A stretch of DNA of 64,000 nucleotides from Stutzerimonas kirkiae (GCF_004327335.1 NZ_QJUO01000006.1:62001-126000); one strand, 5' to 3'. Positions 35,786-45,444 are shown, counted from the first letter of the stretch. The notes: generated by a model from the letters alone, not told the origin. Numbers and translations: made by a program.

Positions 35786-37990
35786 ATGCCTATACAGAAT
35801 TCACCTTCGCCCCGCACGCGGCTGGGCACCGCCATCGTGCTGGCTTCGCTCGGGCAGCCGCTGTTCGCCGCCGAGCCGGCCGCCGAGCCCCGCGCCGCCG
35901 CCCTGGGCACCGTGACGGTGACCGCCACCCGCCGCGAGGCCAGCCTGCAGGAAGTGCCGGTGGCCGTGTCGGTGGTGGACGGCGAGCAGCTCGAACGCGA
36001 CAACCGCAACAACGTCTCGAGCATCGTGCAGCAGGTGCCGACCCTGAATTACCGCGCCGGCGCTTCGAACAAGGACACCTCGCTGTTCGTGCGCGGCGTC
36101 GGCACCATCTCCACCTCGCCGGGCGTCGAGCCGACCGTGGCCACGGTGGTCGATGGCGTGGTGTTCGGTCGCCCCGGGCAGTCCACCCTGGACCTGCTCG
36201 ACCTGCAGCGCATCGAAGTGCTGCGCGGCCCGCAGGGCACCCTGTTCGGCAAGAACGCCTCGGCCGGGGTGCTCAATATCGTCAGCCAGGACGTGCCGGA
36301 GGAAACCCGCGGCTACGTCGACTACTCGCATTTCGGCAAGGGCAACGAGCACCGCCTGCGCTTCGGTATCGGCGGGCGCCTGACGGACACCCTGAAAGGC
36401 TCCCTGAGCACCCTGTGGGGCGCCTACGACGGCAATGTGAAGAACGTCCACAACGGCCACCGGGTCAACGGCTACGACCGCAAGGGCGTGCGCGGCAAGC
36501 TGGTGTTCGAGCCGAACGAGGACCTGCGCGTGACCCTGATCGCCGACCATATGGATGGCGAGGACGACCTGCCCAACGGCGTGATCACCGCGACCAGCAA
36601 CGCCACCTTCGCCAGCGCCCTGCGCCCGGTGGTCGCCAGCGCGGACAACCGCCGCATCAACACTGACTACCGGACCTACGTCGAGGACCGCAACAGCGGC
36701 CTGTCCGGCCAGGTCGACTGGCGCCTCGGTGATTTCACCCTGACCTCGATCAGCGCCTGGCGCGGCTGGGACAACACCCAGTATCAGGATGGCGACCGCC
36801 TGGCCACGCTGCCGCTGGCTGCTTCCCACGACAAGGGCGAGGTGGACTACGAGCAGTTCTCCCAGGAATTCCGCCTGACTTCGCCGAAAGGGCAGTTCAA
36901 CGAATACGTGCTCGGTGCCTACTACTTCCACGGCCGCTCCGACGAGCGCTACCAGCGCTGGTCGACCAATGCCGGCGTGCTCGACCATGGCCGCGCCGAC
37001 TACAGTGTGCGCAACGACAGCTTCGCGCTGTTCGGCGAGAACACCTTCAACTTCACCGACGACCTGCGCGGCATCCTCGGCCTGCGCTGGACCTACGACG
37101 AACTGGACTACGAGCACCGCCGCGTCTCGACCTCGGCGGTGGCGGTCACCGGCATCCAGCCCTCCACCTCCAGCAGCGGCTCGGTGGACGAGGACGGCTT
37201 CAGCGGCCGCGTCGGCCTGCAGTACGATTTCACAGACGACCTCGTCGGCTACCTGACCTACTCGCGTGGCTACAAGGGGCCGGCCTACAACACCTTCTTC
37301 AACATGCAGCCGCGCGACACCGGCGCGCTCAAGCCGGAAACCTCCGACGCCTACGAGCTGGGCCTGAAGGCGACCGCGCTGGACAAGCGCCTGAGCGCCA
37401 ACCTGGCGCTGTTCCATACCGACTACGACGACTACCAGGCCAACTTCTTCGATACCGTGGCGGGCCAGGTGGTGACCCGGCTGATCAACGCCGGCAGCGT
37501 CAAGACCCAGGGCGTCGAGCTGGACGCCGCCTTCCAGGTCACCCGCCAGTTCAAGCTGTCGGCGGCGCTGGCCTACACCAAGGCACGCATCGACCACTTC
37601 AACTGTCCGGCGGGCGCGGCGGCCACCTGCGACATCGACGGCGGCCGCCTGCCGTTCACCCCGGACTGGAAGAGCCATGTGCGCGCTGACTACAGCATCC
37701 CGCTGGGCAATGGCCTGGATGTGGAACTGTCCACCGACTATAGCTGGCAGGACGCGGTGCAGTTCAGCCTCGACCAGAACGCCGACACCGTGCAGGACGC
37801 CTACGGCATCTGGAACGCCAGCGTTGCCCTGGCCGACTATGACGCCGGCTGGCGCGTGGCACTGCTGGGCAAGAACCTCGGCGACAAGTCCTACGCCCAG
37901 GCGCTGGCGACCGGTGGCGGGCACGTCTACCGCGCCGTGCCGCGCGACGACGAGCGTTACTTCGGCATACAACTGCGCAAGGATTTCTGA
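35786..37990 (+). CDS. TonB-dependent outer-membrane receptor (LacI-controlled)
   Basis: 734 residues. Signal peptide about 1-28, TonB-box region LGTVTVTATRRE near 40-51, plug with LFVRGVGTISTSPGVEPTV, VLRGPQGTLFGKNASAGVLNIV, and a barrel ending in Phe (QLRKDF). It belongs to the broad catabolic receptor class (as in sphingomonads) rather than siderophore receptors. Two LacI operators precede it and a flavin monooxygenase follows, so it probably admits an organic nutrient, perhaps a sulfur compound. Confidence 0.9.
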   Translation: MPIQNSPSPRTRLGTAIVLASLGQPLFAAEPAAEPRAAALGTVTVTATRREASLQEVPVAVSVVDGEQLERDNRNNVSSIVQQVPTLNYRAGASNKDTSLFVRGVGTISTSPGVEPTVATVVDGVVFGRPGQSTLDLLDLQRIEVLRGPQGTLFGKNASAGVLNIVSQDVPEETRGYVDYSHFGKGNEHRLRFGIGGRLTDTLKGSLSTLWGAYDGNVKNVHNGHRVNGYDRKGVRGKLVFEPNEDLRVTLIADHMDGEDDLPNGVITATSNATFASALRPVVASADNRRINTDYRTYVEDRNSGLSGQVDWRLGDFTLTSISAWRGWDNTQYQDGDRLATLPLAASHDKGEVDYEQFSQEFRLTSPKGQFNEYVLGAYYFHGRSDERYQRWSTNAGVLDHGRADYSVRNDSFALFGENTFNFTDDLRGILGLRWTYDELDYEHRRVSTSAVAVTGIQPSTSSSGSVDEDGFSGRVGLQYDFTDDLVGYLTYSRGYKGPAYNTFFNMQPRDTGALKPETSDAYELGLKATALDKRLSANLALFHTDYDDYQANFFDTVAGQVVTRLINAGSVKTQGVELDAAFQVTRQFKLSAALAYTKARIDHFNCPAGAAATCDIDGGRLPFTPDWKSHVRADYSIPLGNGLDVELSTDYSWQDAVQFSLDQNADTVQDAYGIWNASVALADYDAGWRVALLGKNLGDKSYAQALATGGGHVYRAVPRDDERYFGIQLRKDF

Positions 37991-38103
37991 GCTGGAGACG
38001 CCGTGGTGCGCATAGCGCACCCGGCGCAAGAGCTGCGTGCAGAACCCACCCGAGCCGACACAGAACGACCGGGCGGTATTGTCATCCATCCAGGTAGATT
38101 CCC

Positions 38104-39426
38104 ATGAGCCAACCCCGTCAACTCCGTCTCGGCGCCTTCCTCATGGCCACCGGTCACCATGTGGCCGCCTGGCGCCACCCGCAGGTCAACCCGGACCCGC
38201 TGGACCTGGCCGGCTACAAGCGCGCCGCGCGGATCGCCGAGGCGGCCTGCTTCGATGCGCTGTTCGTGGCCGACAGCGTGGCCGCGCCGACTGACGCCAT
38301 TGCCAGCCGCACCGCCCGTTCGGTGTACTTCGAACCGCTCACGCTGCTGTCGGCGCTGTCGGCGGTGACCGAGCGCATCGGCCTGGTCGGCACCGTCACC
38401 ACCAGCTACAACGAGCCGTACCACGTGGCGCGCAAGTTCGCCTCCCTCGACCACCTGTCCGGCGGCCGCGCCGGCTGGAACCTGGTGACCTCGGATGCCG
38501 CCGCCGAGGCGCAGAACTTCGGCCTCGAGGCGCATATCCCGCACGCCGAGCGCTACGCCCGCGCCAGCGAGTTCCAGCAGGTGGTGCAAGGGCTGTGGGA
38601 CAGTTGGGCGGACGACGCCTTCGTGCGCGACCAGGCCAGCGGGCAGTTCTACGACCCGGCCGGGCTGCACGTCCTCGACCACGTCGGCGAGCACTTCCGG
38701 GTGAAGGGCCCGCTCAACGTGGCGCGCTCGCCCCAGGGGCGGCCGGTGCTGGTGCAGGCCGGCTCCTCGGAAACCGGCCGCGAGCTGGCGGCGCGCACCG
38801 CCGAGGTGGTGTTCACCGCGCAGACCTCGCTGGCCAGCGCCCAGGCCTTCTACGCCGACCTCAAGGGCCGCCTGGGCAAGTACGGGCGCCACGAGGACGA
38901 ACTGAAGATCATGCCCGGCGTGTTCGTGGTGGTCGGCCACAGCGAAGCCGAGGCGCGCGAGAAGTTCGAGCAGTTCCAGCAATTGGTGGAGCCCGAGGTG
39001 GGCGTCGCCCTGCTCGGGCGCATGCTCGGCAACTTCGACCTGTCCGGCTATCCGCTGGACGGCCCGTTGCCCGAACTGCCGCTGACCCAGGACGGCCAGC
39101 AGAGCCGGCAGAGGCTGCTGACCGAGATCGCCGGCCAGGAAAACCTCAGCCTGGCCCAGCTCGGCCGACGCATCGCCGGCGGGCGCGGGCACCACACCCT
39201 GGTCGGCACCCCGCTGCAGATCGCCGATGAACTGCAAGCCTGGTTCGAAGGGCGCGGTGCCGACGGCTTCAACGTGCTGGTACCGCACCTGCCGGCCGGC
39301 CTGGAAGACTTCGCCACCCAGGTCGTCCCGGAACTGCAACGGCGCGGCCTGTTCCGCAGCGAATACCAGGGCACGACGCTGCGCGAGCATCTGGGACTGA
39401 AACGGCCGGGCAATCCATTTTTCTAG
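38104..39426 (+). CDS. NtaA/SnaA/DszA-family FMN-dependent monooxygenase
   Basis: 440 residues, luciferase-like TIM barrel. Family marks include FVADSVAAP, SYNEPYHVARKFASLDHLSGGRAGWN and the LVQAGSSETGRELAARTAE flavin region. Relatives oxidise nitrilotriacetate, dibenzothiophene sulfone and other carbon-sulfur or carbon-nitrogen compounds using reduced FMN from a partner reductase. No reductase is nearby. It starts 113 bases after the receptor gene and probably shares its regulation. Confidence 0.9.
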   Translation: MSQPRQLRLGAFLMATGHHVAAWRHPQVNPDPLDLAGYKRAARIAEAACFDALFVADSVAAPTDAIASRTARSVYFEPLTLLSALSAVTERIGLVGTVTTSYNEPYHVARKFASLDHLSGGRAGWNLVTSDAAAEAQNFGLEAHIPHAERYARASEFQQVVQGLWDSWADDAFVRDQASGQFYDPAGLHVLDHVGEHFRVKGPLNVARSPQGRPVLVQAGSSETGRELAARTAEVVFTAQTSLASAQAFYADLKGRLGKYGRHEDELKIMPGVFVVVGHSEAEAREKFEQFQQLVEPEVGVALLGRMLGNFDLSGYPLDGPLPELPLTQDGQQSRQRLLTEIAGQENLSLAQLGRRIAGGRGHHTLVGTPLQIADELQAWFEGRGADGFNVLVPHLPAGLEDFATQVVPELQRRGLFRSEYQGTTLREHLGLKRPGNPFF

Positions 39427-39495
39427 CGACAAGCCGCAAGCGACAAGCTGCAAGTGGAAGCGTTGACCGCAAGCGCTGTCGTCCCCGCATGCTGT

Positions 39496-39536
39496 GCAGC
39501 TTGCAGCTTGCAGCTTGCAGCTTGCAGCTTGCAGCT
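39496..39536. repeat. Heptamer tandem repeat (GCAGCTT)
   Basis: Almost six perfect copies of a 7-bp unit immediately upstream of the aldo/keto reductase ribosome site (GGAG at 39541-39544). Short relatives of the unit (GCAAGC, AAGCTGCAAG) occur in the preceding 70 bases on the other strand. Copy number could vary by slippage. Confidence 0.9.
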
Positions 39537-39551
39537 CAACGGAGACTTACC

Positions 39552-40595
39552 ATGACCTACACCCCCGCCCCCACCCGCTACCAACGCATCCCCTACCGTC
39601 GGGTCGGTCGCAGCGGCCTGCTGCTGCCGGCGCTGTCCCTCGGGCTGTGGCACAACTTCGGCGATGCCACGCCGGTCGATACCCAGCGTGCACTGTTGCG
39701 CACTGCCTTCGACCTGGGGATCACCCACTTCGACCTGGCCAACAACTACGGTCCGCCCTATGGCAGCGCCGAGAGCAACTTCGGCCGCCTGCTGCGCGAG
39801 GACTTCGCGGCCTATCGCGATGAACTGATCATTTCCACCAAGGCCGGCTGGGACATGTGGCCAGGGCCGTACGGGCAGGGCGGCAGCTCGCGCAAATACC
39901 TGATCTCCAGTCTCGACCAGAGCCTCGCGCGGCTGGGCCTGGACTATGTCGACATCTTCTATTCGCACCGCTTCGACGCCGACACGCCGCTGGAGGAAAC
40001 CGCCATCGCCCTGGCCGATATCGTGCGCCAGGGCAAGGCGCTGTACGTCGGCATTTCCTCCTACTCGGCGGGCAAGACCCGGGAGATCGCCGCCCTGTTG
40101 CGCGAGTTGAAAGTGCCGCTGCTGATCCACCAGCCGGCCTACAATCTGTTCAACCGCTGGATCGAGCAGGACCTGCTGGACGCCACTGGCGAACTGGGTG
40201 CCGGCGTCATCGTCTTCACCGCGCTGGCCCAGGGGCTGCTCAGCGATAAATACCTGAACGGCATTCCGCAGGACGCCCGGGTCAACCGTCCAGGTGGCGC
40301 CTCGCTGCGCCCCGAGCACCTGTCCGAGGCGAACCTGCAGCGCGCCCGGGCGTTGAACGAGATCGCCCGCCGTCGTGGCCAGAGCCTGGCGCAACTGGCG
40401 CTGGCCTGGACCCTGCGCGATCCCCGGGTGAGCTCTGCGCTGATCGGCGCCAGCCGCCCTGGGCAGATCGTCGAGAACGTCGCCGCCCTGGACAACCTGG
40501 CCTTCAGCGCCGAGGAACTGGCGGAGATCGACCAGCACGCCGTCGAAGGCGGTATCAACCTCTGGGAAAAACCCTCCACCGACTGGCAGGACTGA
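39552..40595 (+). CDS. YghZ-type aldo/keto reductase
   Basis: 347 residues. The NADPH-dependent AKR14 group includes E. coli YghZ (L-glyceraldehyde-3-phosphate reductase). The catalytic tetrad is visible as Asp61, Tyr66, Lys97 and His139, with the group signature NNYGPPYGSAESNFGR. The ATG follows GGAG after the heptamer repeat. Within this cluster it may reduce an aldehyde released by the monooxygenase, which is inference. Confidence 0.9.
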   Translation: MTYTPAPTRYQRIPYRRVGRSGLLLPALSLGLWHNFGDATPVDTQRALLRTAFDLGITHFDLANNYGPPYGSAESNFGRLLREDFAAYRDELIISTKAGWDMWPGPYGQGGSSRKYLISSLDQSLARLGLDYVDIFYSHRFDADTPLEETAIALADIVRQGKALYVGISSYSAGKTREIAALLRELKVPLLIHQPAYNLFNRWIEQDLLDATGELGAGVIVFTALAQGLLSDKYLNGIPQDARVNRPGGASLRPEHLSEANLQRARALNEIARRRGQSLAQLALAWTLRDPRVSSALIGASRPGQIVENVAALDNLAFSAEELAEIDQHAVEGGINLWEKPSTDWQD

Positions 40596-40597
40596 AC

Positions 40598-41533
40598 ATG
40601 CTCGCTCGTTTGCTACTCATCGTCGCCGTGCTGTGCGCCAGCCTGGCCCAGGCCGCCGACCCGCAAGCCCTGCGTATCGGCTACCAGAAGGGCTCGACCA
40701 CCCTGGTGCTGGCCAAGCAGCACGGCCTGCTGGAGCGGCGCTTTGCCGACACCCGGGTGCAGTGGATCGAATTTCCCGCCGGGCCGCAAATGCTCGAAGC
40801 ATTGAACATCGGCAGCCTGGACATCGGCTCCACCGGCGACATCCCGCCGATCTTCGCCCAGGCCGCCGGTGCCGACCTGCTGTATATCGGCGCCGAGCCG
40901 CCGAAGCCGCAGGCCGAGGTGATCCTGGTGGCCGAGGCCAGCCCGCTGCGTTCGGTGGCCGAGCTCAAGGGCAAGCGCGTCGCCCTGCAGAAAGGTTCCA
41001 GTGCGCACAACCTGCTATTGCGCGCACTGGCCCGCGAGGGGTTGGCGTTCAGCGATATCCATCCGATCTACCTGGCACCGGCCGAGGCGCGCGCCGCCTT
41101 CGAGCGCGGCAGCGTGGATGCCTGGGCGATCTGGGACCCGTTCTACGCCGCGCTGGAGCTGGAAGGCGGCGTGCGGCTGCTGGCCGATGGCCGGGGGCTG
41201 GACCTGAGCGGGCCGTTCTACCTGGCGGCGCGCTCGTTCGCCGAGGCCCATCCAGCCTTTATCCCCGCGTTGATCGACGAACTGAACCGCGCCGAGGCGC
41301 TGACACGCAGCGACGAAGCCGGCAGCCTGCGCCTGCTGGCCGCCTTCATCGGCCTGCCCGAGGCGGTGCTGGCACGCACCTTCGAACGCCGCCCGTCGTC
41401 GCCAATCGGGCCGCTCAGCGAGGCAATCATCGCCGCCCAGCAGCACACCGCCGACCTGTTCCTGCAGAACCGCCTGCTGCCACGCGCGGTGGACGTGCGC
41501 GCCGCGCTCTGGCAGGCCCCGCCGCAGCGCTGA
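40598..41533 (+). CDS. SsuA/TauA-like periplasmic binding protein (orphan)
   Basis: 311 residues with a signal peptide (about 1-19) and the NrtA/SsuA/TauA fold for aliphatic sulfonates and related anions (LRIGYQKGSTTLVLAK, LKGKRVALQKGSSAHN, DAWAIWDPF). It starts 3 bases after the reductase stop. No permease or ATPase accompanies it, so it must borrow one from elsewhere, possibly an Ssu system outside this window. Confidence 0.88.
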   Translation: MLARLLLIVAVLCASLAQAADPQALRIGYQKGSTTLVLAKQHGLLERRFADTRVQWIEFPAGPQMLEALNIGSLDIGSTGDIPPIFAQAAGADLLYIGAEPPKPQAEVILVAEASPLRSVAELKGKRVALQKGSSAHNLLLRALAREGLAFSDIHPIYLAPAEARAAFERGSVDAWAIWDPFYAALELEGGVRLLADGRGLDLSGPFYLAARSFAEAHPAFIPALIDELNRAEALTRSDEAGSLRLLAAFIGLPEAVLARTFERRPSSPIGPLSEAIIAAQQHTADLFLQNRLLPRAVDVRAALWQAPPQR

Positions 41534-41670
41534 GCGGACCTGCTGGGCGCAGGGATGGGGCGAGCGCCCATGTGCCCCGGTAGAATACGCAGCGATACCC
41601 ATCATCGCGGTTGCCGATGCGCCCTATCCGGGCTCGGGCACGCCGGCCCATGGTCGGGGCGAAGCCGCTG

Positions 41671-44600
41671 CTACGGGGCCATCAGCCTGGCCAGGCTGCC
41701 CAGGTTGGTCTCGATCTCCTCCGCCACGTCCGGGCCACGGTAGACCATGGAGGTTTCGTGGCGGCTGTAGCCGGGCTGGCGGCTGGCGCTGAACCAGTTG
41801 AACGAGCCCACGCAAAGCAGCTCGTCGTCGGCCATCAGCAGCTTGCTGTGCACCCGTTGCAGCGCATGGGTACGTATACCGGCGTCGCGCAGGGCGGCGA
41901 AGGCTTCTTCGAGGGCCTGGGCTCTGGCTTCGAGCCGCTCCTCGTCATCGCCCAGGTTGAACGCGCGATCGGTGTAGACGTGGACCTGCACACGGCGCTG
42001 CGCCGCCGCCGTCATGGCCGCCAGCGCGCCGGTTTCCCTGATGCGCGCCAGCTTCAGCCAGGGGCTGACGATATGGATCTCGCGGGCGACCCGGGCGAGG
42101 CTGCCGAGCAGGAAACGGTCGTGTTCCTCTGCATCGTGCAGGTGGCTGAGGCCCGTGCGTGGCGTCAGCAGGTCGCTGCGTGGCGACGGCGCGAACAGCA
42201 GTTCGTTGTCCGCTCGCGCGAACAGGTAGCGCGCCAGCAGTGCCCGTGGCGAACCGGGCTGGGCCAGGCTGAACAGATCCATGTCGCCGAACACCAGGAA
42301 GCTGTCCTCGGCGCGGGACACGGCGACGTTGAGCATGCTGCGGCGCTGGTCGATGAAGCCGCCGTCGGCGTGCCTGGAGTAGACGGCGGAAAAGAGGATG
42401 AGCGGGCGCGCCGCGCCCTGCAGGGCATGCACGGTGCCGACCGTGACCGATTGTTCGCCCTTGCCGGTGTCGATGCCATGCGCGGCGCAGGCTTCCTCGA
42501 TGGCGCGGGTCTGCGCGCCGAAAGGGGTGACGATACCGACGATCCGCGAGAGGTCCTTGCCGTAGCGCGCTTCCAGTTGCGGGCGCTGCTCCGCCAGCCA
42601 GGCGGCGATGGTCTCGGCCTCCAGCAGGTTGTGGCGGCTGCGTCCCTGGGCACGCTGGCAGATGCCGGCTACATGCAGGTAGCCCAGTGTCGGCAACGCC
42701 GGCGCTTGCGGGTTGCCGCGCATCGGTTGCAACAGGCCCTGGTAGCAGAGGTCGTTGCAGTAGTCGACGATGCCGTCGTAGCAGCGCCGGTGCTCGTAGA
42801 GGTACATGCCGCGCGCGAGCCGGGTGTCGTAGTGATAGCGGCTGGCGCTCTGGGCGATCTGCATCACGCTGCCGCTGGCGGCGGACTTGCCGAGGCTGGC
42901 GAGCCGTTGGTAGCCGGCTTCGTCGGCGGACGAGGCGAGCAGCCCGGCACTGACCAGGTTGCCCTTGTCGACTGCCGTATTGTTCGAACAGATCGGTTCG
43001 ATCTGCTCGGTATCACCGATCACCAGGGCCTTGCGCGCGAGGGCGAAGGAGGCGCCCGCCACTTCCGGCTGTACCTGGCCCGCTTCGTCCACGATCAGCA
43101 GGTCGGCGAAGCCGTAGAGGTAGTCGGTCTTCCAGCCGCCATCCCGCGGCCGGCTGGTGCCGAGCTTGCGCGGCAACATATAGAAGGTGGAAACCACGCA
43201 GGGGGTGATTTTCATCCAGCGCCGCCAGCGCGGAATGACACTGGCCTTGCCGGTCCTGCCGGCGGAGCCTTCGATCTCGCCGAGCTTTTCCTGCATTTCC
43301 AGCAGCCAGCGGCCTTCCCAGTAGTGGCTGGTGAGCAGGAAGATGGGAAAGCGCAGGCGGGTATCGGCCATGGCATCGCAACCGGCCAGGTCGATTTCCG
43401 CCGCCCGTGCGGCGAAGTCCGGGCCAAGGGCTTCGAGTGCCTGGGTCCAGGCGGCGAGTCGCAGTCGTTCCGTCTGCGCGAGCTGGTCGAGGCTTTGCTG
43501 GTGCCGTGCCTCGGCATCGAGGGCGAACGTGGCGTGCGCGCTCCAGGTGGCAAGGGCGGTTTCGATATCCCCCAGGGTCCGCCAGCCCGCTGCCTGGCCT
43601 TGCTGGTCGGCGTCGAGCGCCGGCAGCGCCGCATCGTGCAGCGCCAGTCGTGCGCACGCGGCGCGTTTGCGGGCGATGGCGGGCAGCCAGCCGAACAGTG
43701 CGAGCAGCAGTGGCTCTTGCGCCAGGTAGCGCTGCAGCCGCTCCTGGCGGGCATGGCAGGCGTCCCGTTGGCGGCTCAGCCGCTGCCTGCGCTCGGCGCT
43801 GTCGCCCTGCTCCGCGAGCGCCTGTTGCAGGGCCTGGCGCGCCTGGGACAATTCGGCCCAGGCGCTGGCCAGGGCGCGTAGGCTGCCGGCGGCATCGACG
43901 ATGCGCTGGCGCAACCATTCGACGGCCTGCGCCACGCTCGGCGCCGGGGCTTCCGGGAACGCCAGGGCGGCTTTTTGCAGGTAGTGGGCCTTGGCCTCGG
44001 CCAGGCCGTCGCGGGTTTCCAGTGCGTTGAAGAACTGGGCGGTCTGGTATTTCGGGAAGGCTTCCGCTTCCTTGCCCTGGGCCGGCAGATAGGCGCCGAA
44101 GCTCTTCGGCTGGGGTAGCCAGCGCCCGGCGAAGGGGCCGCTGCCGCTGGAAAAGTCCTTGGCGAAGGCATCCAGGATATTGGTCACGGCCTGGTTGTTG
44201 GTGGAACTGGCGACGATGACCGGCGGCTCCGCCTCGGGGCCGGCCAGCGCGGCCTTAGCCCAGAGCGTGGCGATCACCGACAGCAGCAGGGTGGTCTTGC
44301 CCGTGCCGGGCGGGCCGTTGACGGCGAGTATGTCACCCTCGGGGCAGAGCAGCAGGTGGCTCAGCGCGTCGCGCTGGGCATCCGCCAGGGGGTATTGCGC
44401 ATGGCTGTGCGCCAGGCGCTCGGCGAAGCCGGCCGCGGACGGCAGGCGAGCTTGCGGCGGGGCATGGTCGAGGGCCGCATAGCGATCGAAGAGGGGCGCG
44501 TCAGGGCGGGAGTGGCGGAGGTCGTCGTACAGCGCGAGGATATGCCGGCTGGCACCGGTGACTGCCTGTTTCTTCTGTAGCAGCAGCTCCGGTACGTGCC

Positions 44601-45159
44601 GGTAGGCGTCGTGCTCGCCGGGCCAGTCGGCGCAGATGGCACGCAGCAGGCGCGCCAGGTAATCGCGGTAGTCCGCCCAGTGCCTGGCGTGGTTCTCGGG
44701 CTCGCTCCAGTCGGGGTCGGCCAGTTGCCGCTCATGCCCCATGAAGGCATCGACGGCGGCCACCGTGGAAATCGCGAAGCTGCCGCTTTCGAGCGGCTCC
44801 AGGATGTCCCGCGGAATGTGCGTCATGGCGCTGGGCCAGAGCCTGCCGTCGCGGCTCAGCAGAGCCTCGGTGACGACCGGTGTGACATGCCGTGGCAACC
44901 CCGTGTAGCCGGTACCATGTTCGAGGCTGGCGGAGAAGAGACAGGGCCGCAGCGACACCTGCACATGCTCGATATGTTCCGGTTCGTCGGCGAAGCACTG
45001 GGCCGCCGCCTGTTCGTCCAGTATGCCGCTGTGCAATGCGCTGCCGGGCTGGCGGAGGAATGTCTTCAGTTCCGTGGCGTTCAGGGTGCCGTTGTTGCGC
45101 TCCGCATCGGCCAGGCTGTTGCGCCAGTAGCTTGCGAACTTCAGTGCGTTGTCGTTCAT
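41671..45159 (-). CDS. SF1 helicase with C-terminal PLD nuclease (Mokosh type II-like)
   Basis: 1162 residues. An N-terminal region of unknown function is followed by an Upf1/COG1112-like superfamily 1 core: Walker A NGPPGTGKTT (Lys288), a long Arg/Gln-rich helical insert (about 450-620), Walker B LLIVDEAGQ (near 690), and motifs GTVHALQGA and NVAVSRAED. The C-terminus (about 1000-1162) is a phospholipase-D domain with one HKD motif (VHSKLLMADDELLCVGSFNW, His near 1104). Helicase plus PLD in one chain is the layout of MkoC of the Mokosh type II anti-phage system. The start at 45159 is preferred over an upstream ATG that lies outside the fold. It is a single gene with no partner and a family A repeat lies 130 bases upstream. 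Confidence 0.85.
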   Translation of the reverse strand: MNDNALKFASYWRNSLADAERNNGTLNATELKTFLRQPGSALHSGILDEQAAAQCFADEPEHIEHVQVSLRPCLFSASLEHGTGYTGLPRHVTPVVTEALLSRDGRLWPSAMTHIPRDILEPLESGSFAISTVAAVDAFMGHERQLADPDWSEPENHARHWADYRDYLARLLRAICADWPGEHDAYRHVPELLLQKKQAVTGASRHILALYDDLRHSRPDAPLFDRYAALDHAPPQARLPSAAGFAERLAHSHAQYPLADAQRDALSHLLLCPEGDILAVNGPPGTGKTTLLLSVIATLWAKAALAGPEAEPPVIVASSTNNQAVTNILDAFAKDFSSGSGPFAGRWLPQPKSFGAYLPAQGKEAEAFPKYQTAQFFNALETRDGLAEAKAHYLQKAALAFPEAPAPSVAQAVEWLRQRIVDAAGSLRALASAWAELSQARQALQQALAEQGDSAERRQRLSRQRDACHARQERLQRYLAQEPLLLALFGWLPAIARKRAACARLALHDAALPALDADQQGQAAGWRTLGDIETALATWSAHATFALDAEARHQQSLDQLAQTERLRLAAWTQALEALGPDFAARAAEIDLAGCDAMADTRLRFPIFLLTSHYWEGRWLLEMQEKLGEIEGSAGRTGKASVIPRWRRWMKITPCVVSTFYMLPRKLGTSRPRDGGWKTDYLYGFADLLIVDEAGQVQPEVAGASFALARKALVIGDTEQIEPICSNNTAVDKGNLVSAGLLASSADEAGYQRLASLGKSAASGSVMQIAQSASRYHYDTRLARGMYLYEHRRCYDGIVDYCNDLCYQGLLQPMRGNPQAPALPTLGYLHVAGICQRAQGRSRHNLLEAETIAAWLAEQRPQLEARYGKDLSRIVGIVTPFGAQTRAIEEACAAHGIDTGKGEQSVTVGTVHALQGAARPLILFSAVYSRHADGGFIDQRRSMLNVAVSRAEDSFLVFGDMDLFSLAQPGSPRALLARYLFARADNELLFAPSPRSDLLTPRTGLSHLHDAEEHDRFLLGSLARVAREIHIVSPWLKLARIRETGALAAMTAAAQRRVQVHVYTDRAFNLGDDEERLEARAQALEEAFAALRDAGIRTHALQRVHSKLLMADDELLCVGSFNWFSASRQPGYSRHETSMVYRGPDVAEEIETNLGSLARLMAP

Positions 45160-45288
45160 GGGGGCGCTGACAGACCTTCGGCAAATCCATGTGCAGGGCG
45201 CGACGGGATATGCCTGCGGCGCCACCGGAAAATCCCGGGGAGCCTAGCGCAGATCGCCGACCGGCGTCGACCGTGGAGGGGCGTAGGG

Positions 45289-45444
45289 CAGGGCGATCGC
45301 GCTATGCGCGGCAAAACGCCGAAAACAGCGCTGGAAGGCTGGACGAAAGCGCGTGGCAACCGCTGTCTTTCGTCCAGCTTTCCAGCCTCCAGCGCTTTTA
45401 TCGAAGCCCTTTCCTGTGAATAGCGGTATAGCGCAATCGCCCTG
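45289..45444. repeat. Repeat family A, copy 2 (156 bp)
   Basis: Complete copy with left terminus CAGGGCGATCGCGCTATGCG and right terminus TATAGCGCAATCGCCCTG, and the internal AGCGCTGGAAGGCTGGACG / CGTCCAGCTTTCCAGCCTCC arms. Same orientation as copies 1 and 4. It lies between the helicase gene and the cyo operon terminator. Confidence 0.9.

Noticed and set aside
39496-39536. Heptamer array as a CRISPR
   Set aside because: Units are 7 bp and contiguous with no spacers; no cas genes nearby.
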